A stretch of 64,000 bases of DNA from Rhodoluna lacicola. Its GTDB lineage: Bacteria; Actinomycetota; Actinomycetes; Actinomycetales; Microbacteriaceae. The stretch covers positions 248,001-312,000 of the forward strand of contig NZ_CP007490.1 of assembly GCF_000699505.1 (NCBI RefSeq), written 5' to 3'. How positions within the stretch are numbered: position 1 is the stretch's first letter; the number at the start of each line of letters is the position of its first letter. Under the pieces are notes generated by a model. That model worked only from the letters and a program-made list of their open reading frames with translations, was not told the origin of the DNA and made no database searches. Shown here piece after piece: positions 38,028 through 46,112 of the stretch. Made by a program: the position numbers and the translations under genes.

Positions 38028-40121
38028 ATGCAAAAAATTGCTCGTATTTTGATTGATCAGGCACACAGCCAGGCTTGGGCAGTTAAGTCTGAGATAGCGG
38101 CAACAATGAACCCCGCAAACCCAGCCGACTCCAGTTACGCCAAAATGGCCCAAATCGCCAAGGTCTCAGAGTTTGAAGTTGAGTTACACGAGAGCGGTTT
38201 GTTCACAGCAGATGCCTTAGCCGCAGCGGACATACTCGTGATTCCCCACGCCTCGACCGACGAATGGGAAAAAACTATCGGTGTTGGTTCTCCAAAGCTC
38301 ACCCACGAGGAATTAGAAGTACTAGAGGGTTTTGTTCGCTCGGGCGGCTCGTTGCTTTTGCTGGCAGAAACCGAGCAGCCAAAGTATGGCAACAATTTAG
38401 CCGAACTCGCGGCCAAGTTTGGTGTCGAAGTTAAAAACTCAACTGTTCAGGACCCAAGCCGCTCTTATAAAGATGTGCCAACTTGGATCATCAGCGAATT
38501 TGACCGACTAACCAAATCAGACTTTGCCTTCATGGTTGAACAAGTTTGCCTCTATCGCGCCGGAACCCTTGAAGTTTCGTCAGATGTTGCGGCCGAGGTT
38601 TTCATGCGCACCTCTGAACACGCGGCCCCAGCTTCAGCTCCGCTTGGGGTTGCGGTTCAGCACGGTCTTGGTCGAGTAGTGGTGCTAGCGGACTCTGATC
38701 TTTTTGGTGACGACTCAATTGATGACTGTGATAACAAGCAACTCTGGTTGAATATTGCGGGTTGGCTGGCCAACGCGAAAGTTGCTGCAAAAGCAAACGA
38801 TAAGCGTGAGTCAAGCTGGATGCTAACTGATGCCAATTGGAAAAAACTTGCCGAGGCAATTGAAACTTTGCGCCCTATGCAAGCCAAAGATGGTTCGATT
38901 GATGCCAATGAGTTCTCTCACCAAGAGGCCTCAGCTCTGCTTGATCAAGTTATTTCGGCAATTGATATTCTTGCTCCGAATTTCGAGCACCAGCAGGACT
39001 ATTTCGCTGCGGTCAAAAAGGACTTAGAAGATTGGCGCCAGGGCGGCTTCATAATTCCAGACTTCTACAACTCACTCGAATTATTTAGACCTGATCTAAA
39101 TCGTAAAAATTCAGTGCAGCACCTGGCTGTATTTTCTATGTACACCCAAAACGGAAACCCAAACCGCAATCTTGAAGCGGTAATCATCAACACTTTTTGG
39201 CCCGATTGGTTGGCTGAGAAAGAAAAGAAGTACAACAACCCGGCTTTTGTCCCGATCGAATTTGTTGCCTTTACATCTGGTTACGACACGAATTCAGCCG
39301 TGTTCTTCCCTGAAACCGTTGCTGTCAGGTCAGTGGCTACCTATTACTGGGGTGGAATCTTCTGCGATCGTGAGGCAGCCCGATTCCGTCGTGTAACTCA
39401 GGCGGCCAAGGATCTCTTGTATTTGCCGCTGCCAGCAGACGCGGAACGCCTGGTGAATGACCAGCAGTTAGCTCAGGAGACCTTTGTCCTTTGGGATCTG
39501 ATTCACGACCGCACCCACTCTCGTGGTGACCTACCGTTTGACCCATTCATGATCAAGCAGCGCATGCCTTTCTGGATGTATGCCCTAGAAGAGTTACGCT
39601 GTGACCTGGCTACATTCCGCGAGACCCTAGTTTTAGAAGCTGAGGGGGACCGCCTTGCAAAGTACATTCGCTACGCAATCTTGTTTGATCGAATTTTCCG
39701 TTTCTCCATCACTGGTGGTCGAGTTCGAAACTATGACGGCCTGGGTGGGCAAATTATTTTCGCTCACTTGCACAAGACCGGCGCCTTGCAATGGACCGAT
39801 AACCGTTTAGCTTTTGACTGGGAGAAAGTGACTCAGGAGGTAGTCAACCTTTGTGAGCAGGTAGAAAATCTGTATCACGACGGCATCAATAGATCCCGAA
39901 TGGCACAGTGGATTTCCGCTTACGAATTTGTCGCAGGCCTAGTGCAACCGAATCCAGCCTCCAATTGGGCTAAGGGCGCAGATGCCCTACCTACCGGAGG
40001 CGAGTTGAAGGAAATGGTGAATCTTGTTCTAGACGATGAGTTCCCGCTGAACGTGTTCTTTGAAACGCTGAACCGAAAGCTTGCCGATGTGATTACCTCA
40101 ACCAAGGGCATCACCGCTTAG
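38028..40121 (+). CDS. Large protein of unknown function (DUF6421-like) with HDxxH...EE motif
   Basis: This 697-residue protein starts at the ATG at 38028, preceded by GGAGG. Residues 1-250 look like a GATase/ThuA-type alpha-beta domain (ILVIPHAS, FVRSGGSLLLLAE, GRVVVLADSDLF), which lacks a clear catalytic triad. The C-terminal 400 residues carry WDLIHDRTHSRGDLPFDPF and then, 28 residues after the first His, the segment EELRCDLATF. HDxxH plus EE recalls gluzincin metallopeptidases. I believe this half is the actinobacterial DUF6421 family, but cannot confirm it. There is no signal peptide, so it is cytoplasmic. It lies just upstream of the Lrp and threonine aldolase genes. Confidence 0.65.
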   Translation: MQKIARILIDQAHSQAWAVKSEIAATMNPANPADSSYAKMAQIAKVSEFEVELHESGLFTADALAAADILVIPHASTDEWEKTIGVGSPKLTHEELEVLEGFVRSGGSLLLLAETEQPKYGNNLAELAAKFGVEVKNSTVQDPSRSYKDVPTWIISEFDRLTKSDFAFMVEQVCLYRAGTLEVSSDVAAEVFMRTSEHAAPASAPLGVAVQHGLGRVVVLADSDLFGDDSIDDCDNKQLWLNIAGWLANAKVAAKANDKRESSWMLTDANWKKLAEAIETLRPMQAKDGSIDANEFSHQEASALLDQVISAIDILAPNFEHQQDYFAAVKKDLEDWRQGGFIIPDFYNSLELFRPDLNRKNSVQHLAVFSMYTQNGNPNRNLEAVIINTFWPDWLAEKEKKYNNPAFVPIEFVAFTSGYDTNSAVFFPETVAVRSVATYYWGGIFCDREAARFRRVTQAAKDLLYLPLPADAERLVNDQQLAQETFVLWDLIHDRTHSRGDLPFDPFMIKQRMPFWMYALEELRCDLATFRETLVLEAEGDRLAKYIRYAILFDRIFRFSITGGRVRNYDGLGGQIIFAHLHKTGALQWTDNRLAFDWEKVTQEVVNLCEQVENLYHDGINRSRMAQWISAYEFVAGLVQPNPASNWAKGADALPTGGELKEMVNLVLDDEFPLNVFFETLNRKLADVITSTKGITA

Positions 40122-40149
40122 CCGCAAAGGCAAGTGGCATACTTTCGTT

Positions 40150-40608
40150 ATGGAATCTCTGGACCGGCGTCTGCTTGAATTATTGGCTAATGACTCGAGT
40201 GCATCAATAAGTGAACTGTCGGCATTGCTTGAGGTGCCGACATCTACTTTGCACCAGCGAATCAAACGACTGGAAGCCCGGGGTGTAATCACCGGCTATC
40301 GTGCTCAGATAAATCAGCGCGAAGTTGGATTGACGCTGCATGCGTTGGTCTCGCTCACTCCAATTGACCCTTCTAAGCCAGACGACGTAGTTGAGAAAAT
40401 TAGCCCAATTGCAGAAATCGAAAGTTGCTGGTCGGTGGCAGGAACTGAGTCCTACATTGTCAAAGTTGCAGTCGCTGAGCCGGCCGACTTGGAGGCTCTG
40501 CTGGCAAAGATCCGGGCACATGCAAACGTCTCAACCAGAACCAGCGTTATTCTCTCAACTCCGTTCGAGGGCCGACAGGCTCAAATCCCAAAGGACTCAA
40601 TCCAATGA
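40150..40608 (+). CDS. Lrp/AsnC-family transcriptional regulator
   Basis: In this 152-residue protein an N-terminal helix-turn-helix (LDRRLLELLANDSSASISEL; STLHQRIKRLEARGVITGY) is followed by an RAM ligand-binding domain (IAEIESCWSVAGTESYIVKVA; VSTRTSVILSTPFE). The family senses amino acids. Its stop overlaps the ATG of the threonine aldolase gene (ATGA), which suggests control of or by that enzyme's amino acid. Confidence 0.9.
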   Translation: MESLDRRLLELLANDSSASISELSALLEVPTSTLHQRIKRLEARGVITGYRAQINQREVGLTLHALVSLTPIDPSKPDDVVEKISPIAEIESCWSVAGTESYIVKVAVAEPADLEALLAKIRAHANVSTRTSVILSTPFEGRQAQIPKDSIQ

Positions 40609-41672
40609 CAAAAAACCCTCGCGGATTTGCCAGTGACAACTACGCCGGAATCCACCCGGCCGTTTTAGAGGCTATTTCCCAGGCCAATGTTGGTCACGAA
40701 GTTGCCTACGGCGAAGACTCGGTAACCGCCGAGTTTGATGCTTTGGTTCGTGAACTATTCGGACCTAACGCCCAAGGCTTTCCGGTTTTCAATGGCACCG
40801 GTGCGAACGTAGTGGCTCTTCAAGCTGCCACCAAGCGTTGGGAGGCAGTCATTTGCGTCGAGAGTGCCCACATCAATGTTGATGAAGGCGGCGCGCCAGA
40901 AAAGATGGCGGGACTCAAACTTTGGACAGTCCCAACCAGCGACGGAAAGCTCACCGTTGAACTAGCAGCCAGCCAGATTTTCGATATGGGAGTGGTGCAC
41001 CGTGCTCAGCCAGGAGTGATTAGCATTACGCAAACCACAGAGATGGGCACTCTGTATCAAATCGACGAGATCCGTGCCTTGGCTGACCTGGCTCATGAAA
41101 ACGGACTATTGCTTCACCTTGACGGTGCCCGAATTTCAAATGCCGCCGCTGCCCTAGGAAAATCATTCAAGGAATTCACCACCGATGCCGGTGTTGATTT
41201 AGTTTCTATGGGCGGAACAAAAATCGGTGCCCTGGCTGCCGAAGCGGTGATCGTCACTGACACGAGTTCAGCACGGGGTAAGGCGCTCGCCGAGGCCATG
41301 CCGTTTTTACGCAAAACCTCAATGCAACTATCTTCAAAAATGCGATTCATGTCGGCCCAGCTAATTGCCCTCTTTGAAAATAACGCTGCAGTGGCGATTG
41401 AAAACGCAACTAGGGCCAATTCAATGGCAAAGCTGCTTTACGAGGGTGTAGTCAAAATTGCCGCCGAGAATGCCAGCGTCTCAGTTGAAAACCCAGCTGA
41501 AGCAAATGCTGTTTTCCCAGTGTTGCCTAAAGAAATTACTCAGCGGTTGCAGCAGCAATACCGCTTCTACGTTTGGAATCAAGAGACTGGCCAGGTTCGC
41601 TGGATGTGTTCGTGGGACACCACTGAGGACGATGTTCTTGGAATCTTGGCGGCGCTAAAGGCGGCGCTCTAA
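40605..41672 (+). CDS. Low-specificity L-threonine aldolase
   Basis: This 355-residue PLP enzyme cleaves threonine or allo-threonine to glycine and acetaldehyde. FASDNYAGIHPAVLEAI and HEVAYGEDSVTAEFD form the N-terminal family signature, LLLHLDGARISNAAAAL the PLP-binding Asp/Arg region, and SMGGTKIGALAAEAV holds the PLP lysine. It is translationally coupled to the preceding Lrp regulator. The terminator stem overlaps its last codons. Confidence 0.92.
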   Translation: MTKNPRGFASDNYAGIHPAVLEAISQANVGHEVAYGEDSVTAEFDALVRELFGPNAQGFPVFNGTGANVVALQAATKRWEAVICVESAHINVDEGGAPEKMAGLKLWTVPTSDGKLTVELAASQIFDMGVVHRAQPGVISITQTTEMGTLYQIDEIRALADLAHENGLLLHLDGARISNAAAALGKSFKEFTTDAGVDLVSMGGTKIGALAAEAVIVTDTSSARGKALAEAMPFLRKTSMQLSSKMRFMSAQLIALFENNAAVAIENATRANSMAKLLYEGVVKIAAENASVSVENPAEANAVFPVLPKEITQRLQQQYRFYVWNQETGQVRWMCSWDTTEDDVLGILAALKAAL

Positions 41673-41688
41673 AAACGCCGCCTTTTTT
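41660..41688 (+). terminator. Terminator overlapping the end of the threonine aldolase gene
   Basis: A perfect GGCGGCG / CGCCGCC stem (41660-41666 with 41676-41682) encloses the stop codon and is followed by TTTTTT. Confidence 0.85.
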
Positions 41689-41780
41689 GCGGGGAACACG
41701 AGGAACGCACAAACGCAGAGCAGACCAGCGCTGGAGCGGAGGTGAGTTTGGCGATTCGCTTTCTACGCCAAGTTGACTAG
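41689..41780 (+). repeat. GCGGRGAAYA repeat, copy 1 (possible integration scar)
   Basis: GCGGGGAACACGAGGAACGC begins right at the T-tract of the preceding terminator, and TTTCTACGCCA lies about 70 bases on. The copy at 42528 has the same start and the same TTTCTACGCCA. The first ten bases also resemble the start of the element sites at 42970 and 53685. No ORF is present. The resemblance was judged by eye. Confidence 0.5.
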
Positions 41781-41788
41781 CGTGGCAT

Positions 41789-42454
41789 TCACTTTTGGAA
41801 CAAACGAACCTTTTGAGTTGCCTTTACTTTCCTTGCCCAGATGATGATCAGCGGTGTGATGATGACGGTTGGGGCTAACCAGACAATCACCTTGAATGGG
41901 CTGGACGGATCAAGCCTCGGAACAAGTTGTTGAACCAGCACGGCCGTGACTGTTGCGATGGTTCCCCCAAGCATGTGGGAGAGGTGATTGGAGATTCTGG
42001 TTCCGAAGTCTTCCGCCTTTCCCCATCCTCGTAAATCCTGGACCGCGAACTGAAGCCCTATAGCACCAAACGCAACGAGAACCCACCCCATAGGTGAGCC
42101 CGTGAATACTTGTACGAGCCCGCTAAAAATCATCGCAATGCCGACAACCAACATGGCCCACTCAACATAAGGCTGGCGCGCCATGATGTATCGAGATTTG
42201 CGTCCGAAACGCCAGCCTGCGTATGCCATGTATGAAGAAAAGATGGCAACAAAGAACAACATGAGATTTGGACGAAGAATAGAAACAGGAATGGCTGTCG
42301 CGGCAACGGCCATCATGGACCAAAAGTAGGTTTTTCCTGCCAGGTTATGGTTCTTAGCACCTTTGCGAAATGAAATTGCAAAGATGGCCGAGAGCAATGC
42401 GAGCGAACCAGCAGCCACGTGTAGAAGAAGTAGAAACCTATTCAGTTGTTCCAT
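41789..42454 (-). CDS. DUF2306-like membrane protein
   Basis: This 221-residue protein is taken from the ATG at 42454. FLLLLHVAAGSLALLSAIFAI and KGAKNHNLAGKTYFWSMMA are the heme-protein-like LHVxxG and HxxxGxxYxWSM segments of DUF2306. Six or seven helices span the membrane. The function is unknown. It stands alone between two GCGGRGAAYA repeats, which marks it as possible island cargo. Confidence 0.7.
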   Translation of the reverse strand: MEQLNRFLLLLHVAAGSLALLSAIFAISFRKGAKNHNLAGKTYFWSMMAVAATAIPVSILRPNLMLFFVAIFSSYMAYAGWRFGRKSRYIMARQPYVEWAMLVVGIAMIFSGLVQVFTGSPMGWVLVAFGAIGLQFAVQDLRGWGKAEDFGTRISNHLSHMLGGTIATVTAVLVQQLVPRLDPSSPFKVIVWLAPTVIITPLIIIWARKVKATQKVRLFQK

Positions 42455-42494
42455 GAGGCTAAGCCTATTGATTTCGATAGTCCTGCTCGATGAC

Positions 42495-42523
42495 AAAACC
42501 CTCTGATTGCTCAGAGGGTTTTT
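42495..42523. terminator. Terminator-like hairpin without an upstream plus-strand gene
   Basis: AAAACCCTCTGA / TCAGAGGGTTTTT is a 12-bp stem with a 4-base loop and T- and A-runs on both sides. No plus-strand gene ends before it, and it lies upstream of the leftward DUF2306 gene. It may be what remains of a lost gene or of an island end. Confidence 0.7.
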
Positions 42524-42527
42524 CGCT

Positions 42528-42615
42528 GCGGAGAATAAGAGGAACGCACTACACGCCTACTTCTCAACGCTGACTTCAAAGTAGATTTGGGAAATCCGTT
42601 TCTACGCCATCTTTC
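42528..42615 (+). repeat. GCGGRGAAYA repeat, copy 2 (possible integration scar)
   Basis: GCGGAGAATAAGAGGAACGC follows the hairpin, and TTTCTACGCCAT lies about 70 bases downstream. It aligns with the repeat at 41689. It precedes the GDCCVxC gene. Confidence 0.5.
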
Positions 42616-42695
42616 TACGCCATGCTCAAGTTCGAGCAGATCTGAGGCCCCGGGTGTGATGGCCGTTCCTAAATGTTTAGGGATAAAGTTTTCCT

Positions 42696-42929
42696 ATGAC
42701 TGAAGGCAAAGGTGTCATCGCCGAAAGCACACTCACATGCCCAACCTGCGGTATAGGTGAGACATTGACCATGCCGACCGACTCTTGTATGTGGGCATGG
42801 ACTTGCCCAAGTTGCGAGAACCGTCAGACGCCTCTTGAAGGTGATTGTTGTGTTTTTTGTTCCTACGGAACGGTTCCCTGCCCTTCAATCCAGCAGGCTA
42901 AAACAAGCGGCTCTAAAGACTGTTGCTAG
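42696..42929 (+). CDS. GDCCVxC-domain small protein
   Basis: This 77-residue cysteine-rich protein has CPTCG, CPSCENRQTPLEGDCCVFCS and YGTVPCPSIQ, which match the GDCCVxC family. In some organisms members contain selenocysteine in place of a Cys. Members often occur with mercury or heavy-metal genes; the biochemical role is not settled. The many CxxC pairs suggest a zinc ribbon plus a redox or metal-binding Cys pair. A terminator follows, so it is monocistronic. Confidence 0.85.
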   Translation: MTEGKGVIAESTLTCPTCGIGETLTMPTDSCMWAWTCPSCENRQTPLEGDCCVFCSYGTVPCPSIQQAKTSGSKDCC

Positions 42930-42937
42930 AAGAGAAA

Positions 42938-42963
42938 AGCCCCAGAGAAATCTGGGGCTTTTT
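42938..42963 (+). terminator. Terminator after the GDCCVxC gene
   Basis: AGCCCCAGA / TCTGGGGCT closes a GAAA tetraloop and is followed by a T-tract. It lies 8 bases after the stop codon and directly before the element site at 42970. Confidence 0.9.
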
Positions 42964-43151
42964 CACAGCGGAGAATATGGGATTCGAACTTCTATCCCTG
43001 CTAGAGCATTGGGATGCGTTTCTGGTATTTCAAACGCATTGGGATACAGTTCGGATACTCCAAAGTGCACCGACATGCTTCAGAAAACTTTGATCAGCGT
43101 CGCCGCAAGCACATCAAACGGCACATTTGCTTGGGTAAGACAACGCCAGTT

Positions 43152-43476
43152 GATGAGATCAAGAATCAGAGGGAATTTTCAACAAGCTTTTACCTTGCCA
43201 GGGCGTAAGTTCACACAAGGCATAGTGCTCAAAAGCACAATCAATTTCGACTGCTATATTTTCGAACTCTTCATAGACAGAAATGAGTTTTCAGCCCTAA
43301 GCCTGGTGGATCATCACCAGCTAGCCACAGAGAGCTGGAGAAAATATTTAGTGAGCGAAGAAGTTGTTATTTATAGAAAGGAAGTTCTCAGTGAAAATGG
43401 CATCATCAGATCAGTGAGAAGTATCTCGAGAATTTTTGAACATTTAGGTGTGGATTTTGAGGTTGGCGATAAGTAA
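43152..43476 (+). pseudogene. 5'-truncated copy of the element's 130-aa ORF
   Basis: The last 93 or so codons match the intact protein at 56947-57339, with 15 or so replacements and the same end (FEHLGVDFEVGDK). The deletion removed the first 35 or so codons and the ribosome site. The frame is still open and an ATG at 43152 could in principle be used, but no ribosome site is seen. The longer frame reaching back to 42835 runs through the GDCCVxC gene and its terminator and is not a gene. Confidence 0.7.
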
Positions 43477-43796
43477 AACTAACCCCTAAAGTCATCGCTT
43501 GTTTATGCGACTGTCGTAAGAATATTTACGAGGTTTTTTGTTTTGTTTGTATTTACTCTGGCACTCTCGAAAGAAATTCACATTGCTCTAAAAACAACAA
43601 CAGCCGTGTATCCCAGGTCACGAAGGGGGCGGCCAATGTAGCACGGTACTCGCAAATGACAAGCGGTCTGATGGGGGCAACGAACCCAGAGATATCTCTA
43701 TAAAGCCCTTAACGATATCTACCACGGCATGAATATAGTTCCGTGGGTGATTGGTTAATTAGAAGCCTTCGGCCTTGTACGAGCCATATATGGCTT
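43477..43796 (+). repeat. Non-coding right arm of element copy A
   Basis: No gene is visible. The segment matches 57340-57654 and contains the 12-base palindrome AGAGATATCTCT (43688-43699) and a further GATATCT about 20 bases on. On the minus strand AGCCATATATGGCT next to the hemL stop could help end hemL transcription. Confidence 0.65.
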
Positions 43797-45113
43797 TTAA
43801 GAACGTGTCGCTTCCGCAGCCCGCTTCGCAGCTATGTTTGCTGCGTAGGAGATCTTTGCAAGGTCTTCATCGGTGTGAGCCCCGGATACAAACCACGCTT
43901 CAAATGCAGATGGTGGTAGCGAAACTCCGTTTTCCAACATCGCATGGAAGAAAGCGTTGAACGCCTGTGTGTTTTGTGTCTGGGCTTCGGCAAAGTTAGT
44001 TACTCGCTTATCTGTAAAGAAGAACGAGAACAAGTTGCCACCAAACTGTGCCTGATGAGCTACACCTTCTGTGGTCAGCGCATTTGAAATTATTTCGCCA
44101 ACTTGTTTTGCTCGCTGGTAGAGAGTTGCATAAAGAGCGGCGTCGCATAATTCGAGAGTTGCTAGACCGGCTGCTGTGGCAACTGGGTTTCCGCTCAAGG
44201 TTCCAGCCTGGTACACCGATCCAAGAGGAGCAAGTAGGTCCATGTGCTGGGCTTTTCCGGCTACCGCAGCAACCGGGTACCCGCCACCAATGACTTTCCC
44301 GAAGGTCAAGAGATCTGGAATCCAACCCTCGGTTTGGTTGACCATTGCCCACCAACCACCAGATGACACTCTGAAGCCGGTCATGACTTCATCAAGAATC
44401 ATCAGTGAACCGTGCTTACTTGTCACTTCGCGAATCTTGAGATTGAAATTGTTGATTGGCGGAACAACGCCCATGTTTGCCGGTGTTGGTTCAGTAATTA
44501 CCGCGGCAATTTCGTGACCACGAGATGCAAATAATGCCTCTAGCGCTGCGGCGTCGTTGTAAGGAAGAACGACAGTGTCTTGAGCTTGACCGGGGGTTAC
44601 GCCTGGAGAGTTTGGTAGACCAAGGGTTAGTACGCCTGAACCTGCCTGGACTAGAAGGGCATCACTGTGTCCGTGGTAACAACCAGCAAACTTAACAATC
44701 ACATTCCTGCTTGTTGCTGCTCTCGCTAGGCGGACTGCAGTCATGACCGCCTCGGTGCCCGATGAAACAAAACGCACGCGTTCTGCAATCGAAACCCGTT
44801 TGTTTATTTCTTCAGCCAATAAGACTTCGTTAGGGCTCGGTGCGCCAAATGATGCGGAGAGCGCTGCAGCCTCAGTTACTTTTGCAACTACGTAATCGTG
44901 AGCATGGCCAACAATCATTGGGCCCCATGATCCAACCAGGTCTACGTACTCGTTTCCATCTACATCCCAAATTCGAGAACCCTTGCCTCGAACAAAGTAC
45001 CTAGGGTTTCCACCGACGGCTGAAAATGCACGAACCGGTGAGCTTACTCCGCCAGGAATTACCTTCTGTGCGCGGGTGTGCCAAGTAATCGAATTACTAA
45101 TGTTCTGAGTCAT
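43797..45113 (-). CDS. hemL: Glutamate-1-semialdehyde 2,1-aminomutase
   Basis: This 438-residue PLP enzyme makes 5-aminolevulinate from glutamate 1-semialdehyde. Visible features are [32 protein letters not shown], the PLP Asp in [12 protein letters not shown] and the Schiff-base Lys in [15 protein letters not shown]. It is last in the leftward hemA-hemCD-hemB-hemL operon and its ATG overlaps the hemB stop (TAATG). Its stop codon touches element copy A. Confidence 0.96.
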   Translation of the reverse strand: MTQNISNSITWHTRAQKVIPGGVSSPVRAFSAVGGNPRYFVRGKGSRIWDVDGNEYVDLVGSWGPMIVGHAHDYVVAKVTEAAALSASFGAPSPNEVLLAEEINKRVSIAERVRFVSSGTEAVMTAVRLARAATSRNVIVKFAGCYHGHSDALLVQAGSGVLTLGLPNSPGVTPGQAQDTVVLPYNDAAALEALFASRGHEIAAVITEPTPANMGVVPPINNFNLKIREVTSKHGSLMILDEVMTGFRVSSGGWWAMVNQTEGWIPDLLTFGKVIGGGYPVAAVAGKAQHMDLLAPLGSVYQAGTLSGNPVATAAGLATLELCDAALYATLYQRAKQVGEIISNALTTEGVAHQAQFGGNLFSFFFTDKRVTNFAEAQTQNTQAFNAFFHAMLENGVSLPPSAFEAWFVSGAHTDEDLAKISYAANIAAKRAAEATRS

Positions 45114-46099
45114 TAAAGCGTCTTTCGTGCATAAAACATTTCAGCGAGCTCGAAAGCCCAGTAGGTGCAGATGACTGATGCGCCGGCACGTCTCACGGAT
45201 GCCACTGCCTCAAGAATTGCTCGCTCGCGATCTATTAACCCTTGCTCTGCGGCAACCTCAATCATGGCCATTTCACCGGAAACGATGTAGGCCGCAACTG
45301 GAACATCTACGCTCTGTGAAGTCTCATGGATAACATCTAGATAAGCGAGCGCGGGCTTAACCATCACGATGTCGGCACCTTGCTCTAGATCAAGACGAAC
45401 TTCGCGGATTGATTCCTTGAAATTGCGCGGGTCCTGCTGGTACGTTCTGCGATCGCCTTGAAGTTCTGACTCAACTGCATCTCTGAAAGGACCATAGAAG
45501 GCGCTGGCATATTTAGCTGAATAGGCCAAAATTGCAACTTCGGTAAAGCCGGCTTTATCCAACTCTGAGCGAACGTAGCCAACCTGACCGTCCATCATTC
45601 CGCTTGCGCCCAACATGTGAGCCCCCGCTTTAGCAAGCTCCACGGCCATTTTTCCGTAAGTAATCAGTGTGGCATCGTTATCTACGTTGCCTTTACCATC
45701 TAGCACGCCACAGTGCCCATGACTTGTGAATTCGTCTAGGCAGAGATCTGCCACAACAACGAGTTTGTCTCCAGCGCGTTTGCGCACAGCTGCAACAGCC
45801 TTGTTCAAAACTCCATCAGGCTTACATGCCGCAGTGCCAAGCTCGTCTCGTTCGGCAGGAATTCCAAAAAGCATGATGCCACCAATGGCCGCATTAATTG
45901 CACGATCCACTTCGGCAAGAAGAGAAGCTTCATTGTTTTGAAAAACACCAGGCAACCCCTTGATGGGTTTCGGCTCGGCGAGGTTTTCCTTGATGAAGGT
46001 TGGGTAAATCAACTGACTTGGAAGGACCACGGTTTCAGCAACAAGGTTTCGCATCGCCTGGCTGGCGCGCAAGCGTCGTGGTCGTTCAGTCAAACTCAT
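45113..46099 (-). CDS. hemB: Porphobilinogen synthase (5-aminolevulinate dehydratase)
   Basis: This 328-residue enzyme condenses two 5-aminolevulinates to porphobilinogen. The metal-binding segment [15 protein letters not shown], first Lys region [16 protein letters not shown], and Schiff-base Lys in [11 protein letters not shown] are all present. It starts with ATG 13 bases after hemCD. Confidence 0.96.
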   Translation of the reverse strand: MSLTERPRRLRASQAMRNLVAETVVLPSQLIYPTFIKENLAEPKPIKGLPGVFQNNEASLLAEVDRAINAAIGGIMLFGIPAERDELGTAACKPDGVLNKAVAAVRKRAGDKLVVVADLCLDEFTSHGHCGVLDGKGNVDNDATLITYGKMAVELAKAGAHMLGASGMMDGQVGYVRSELDKAGFTEVAILAYSAKYASAFYGPFRDAVESELQGDRRTYQQDPRNFKESIREVRLDLEQGADIVMVKPALAYLDVIHETSQSVDVPVAAYIVSGEMAMIEVAAEQGLIDRERAILEAVASVRRAGASVICTYWAFELAEMFYARKTL

Positions 46100-46112
46100 A
46101 AATCTCCAGGGA

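Larger units (their letters stand above)
42970..43796 (+). mobile_element. Decayed copy A of the integrative element
   Basis: Bases 42970-43163 align with 53685-53880, and 43164-43796 with 57026-57654; the first 35 bases are identical and the rest is roughly 85% alike by eye. The 3.1 kb between these blocks in copy B (HTH and primase-helicase genes) is absent here. Both parent sequences carry GATCAAG at the junction (53874-53880 and 57019-57025; here 43157-43163). Copy A therefore looks like a deletion derivative. Its right end reaches the stop codon of hemL. Confidence 0.8.

Noticed and set aside
42970-43063. A possible full tRNA-Ser/Leu-like gene on the minus strand
   Set aside because: GGAGTAT and ATTCTCC could nearly pair as an acceptor stem, but the anticodon loop is too long, the T-stem is disrupted, and the possible stems are not kept in the second copy.
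42835-43476. A 213-codon open frame spanning the end of the GDCCVxC gene and copy A
   Set aside because: It overlaps a real gene and its terminator in another frame and only its last 93 or so codons match a real protein; it is a chance extension of the truncated element gene.
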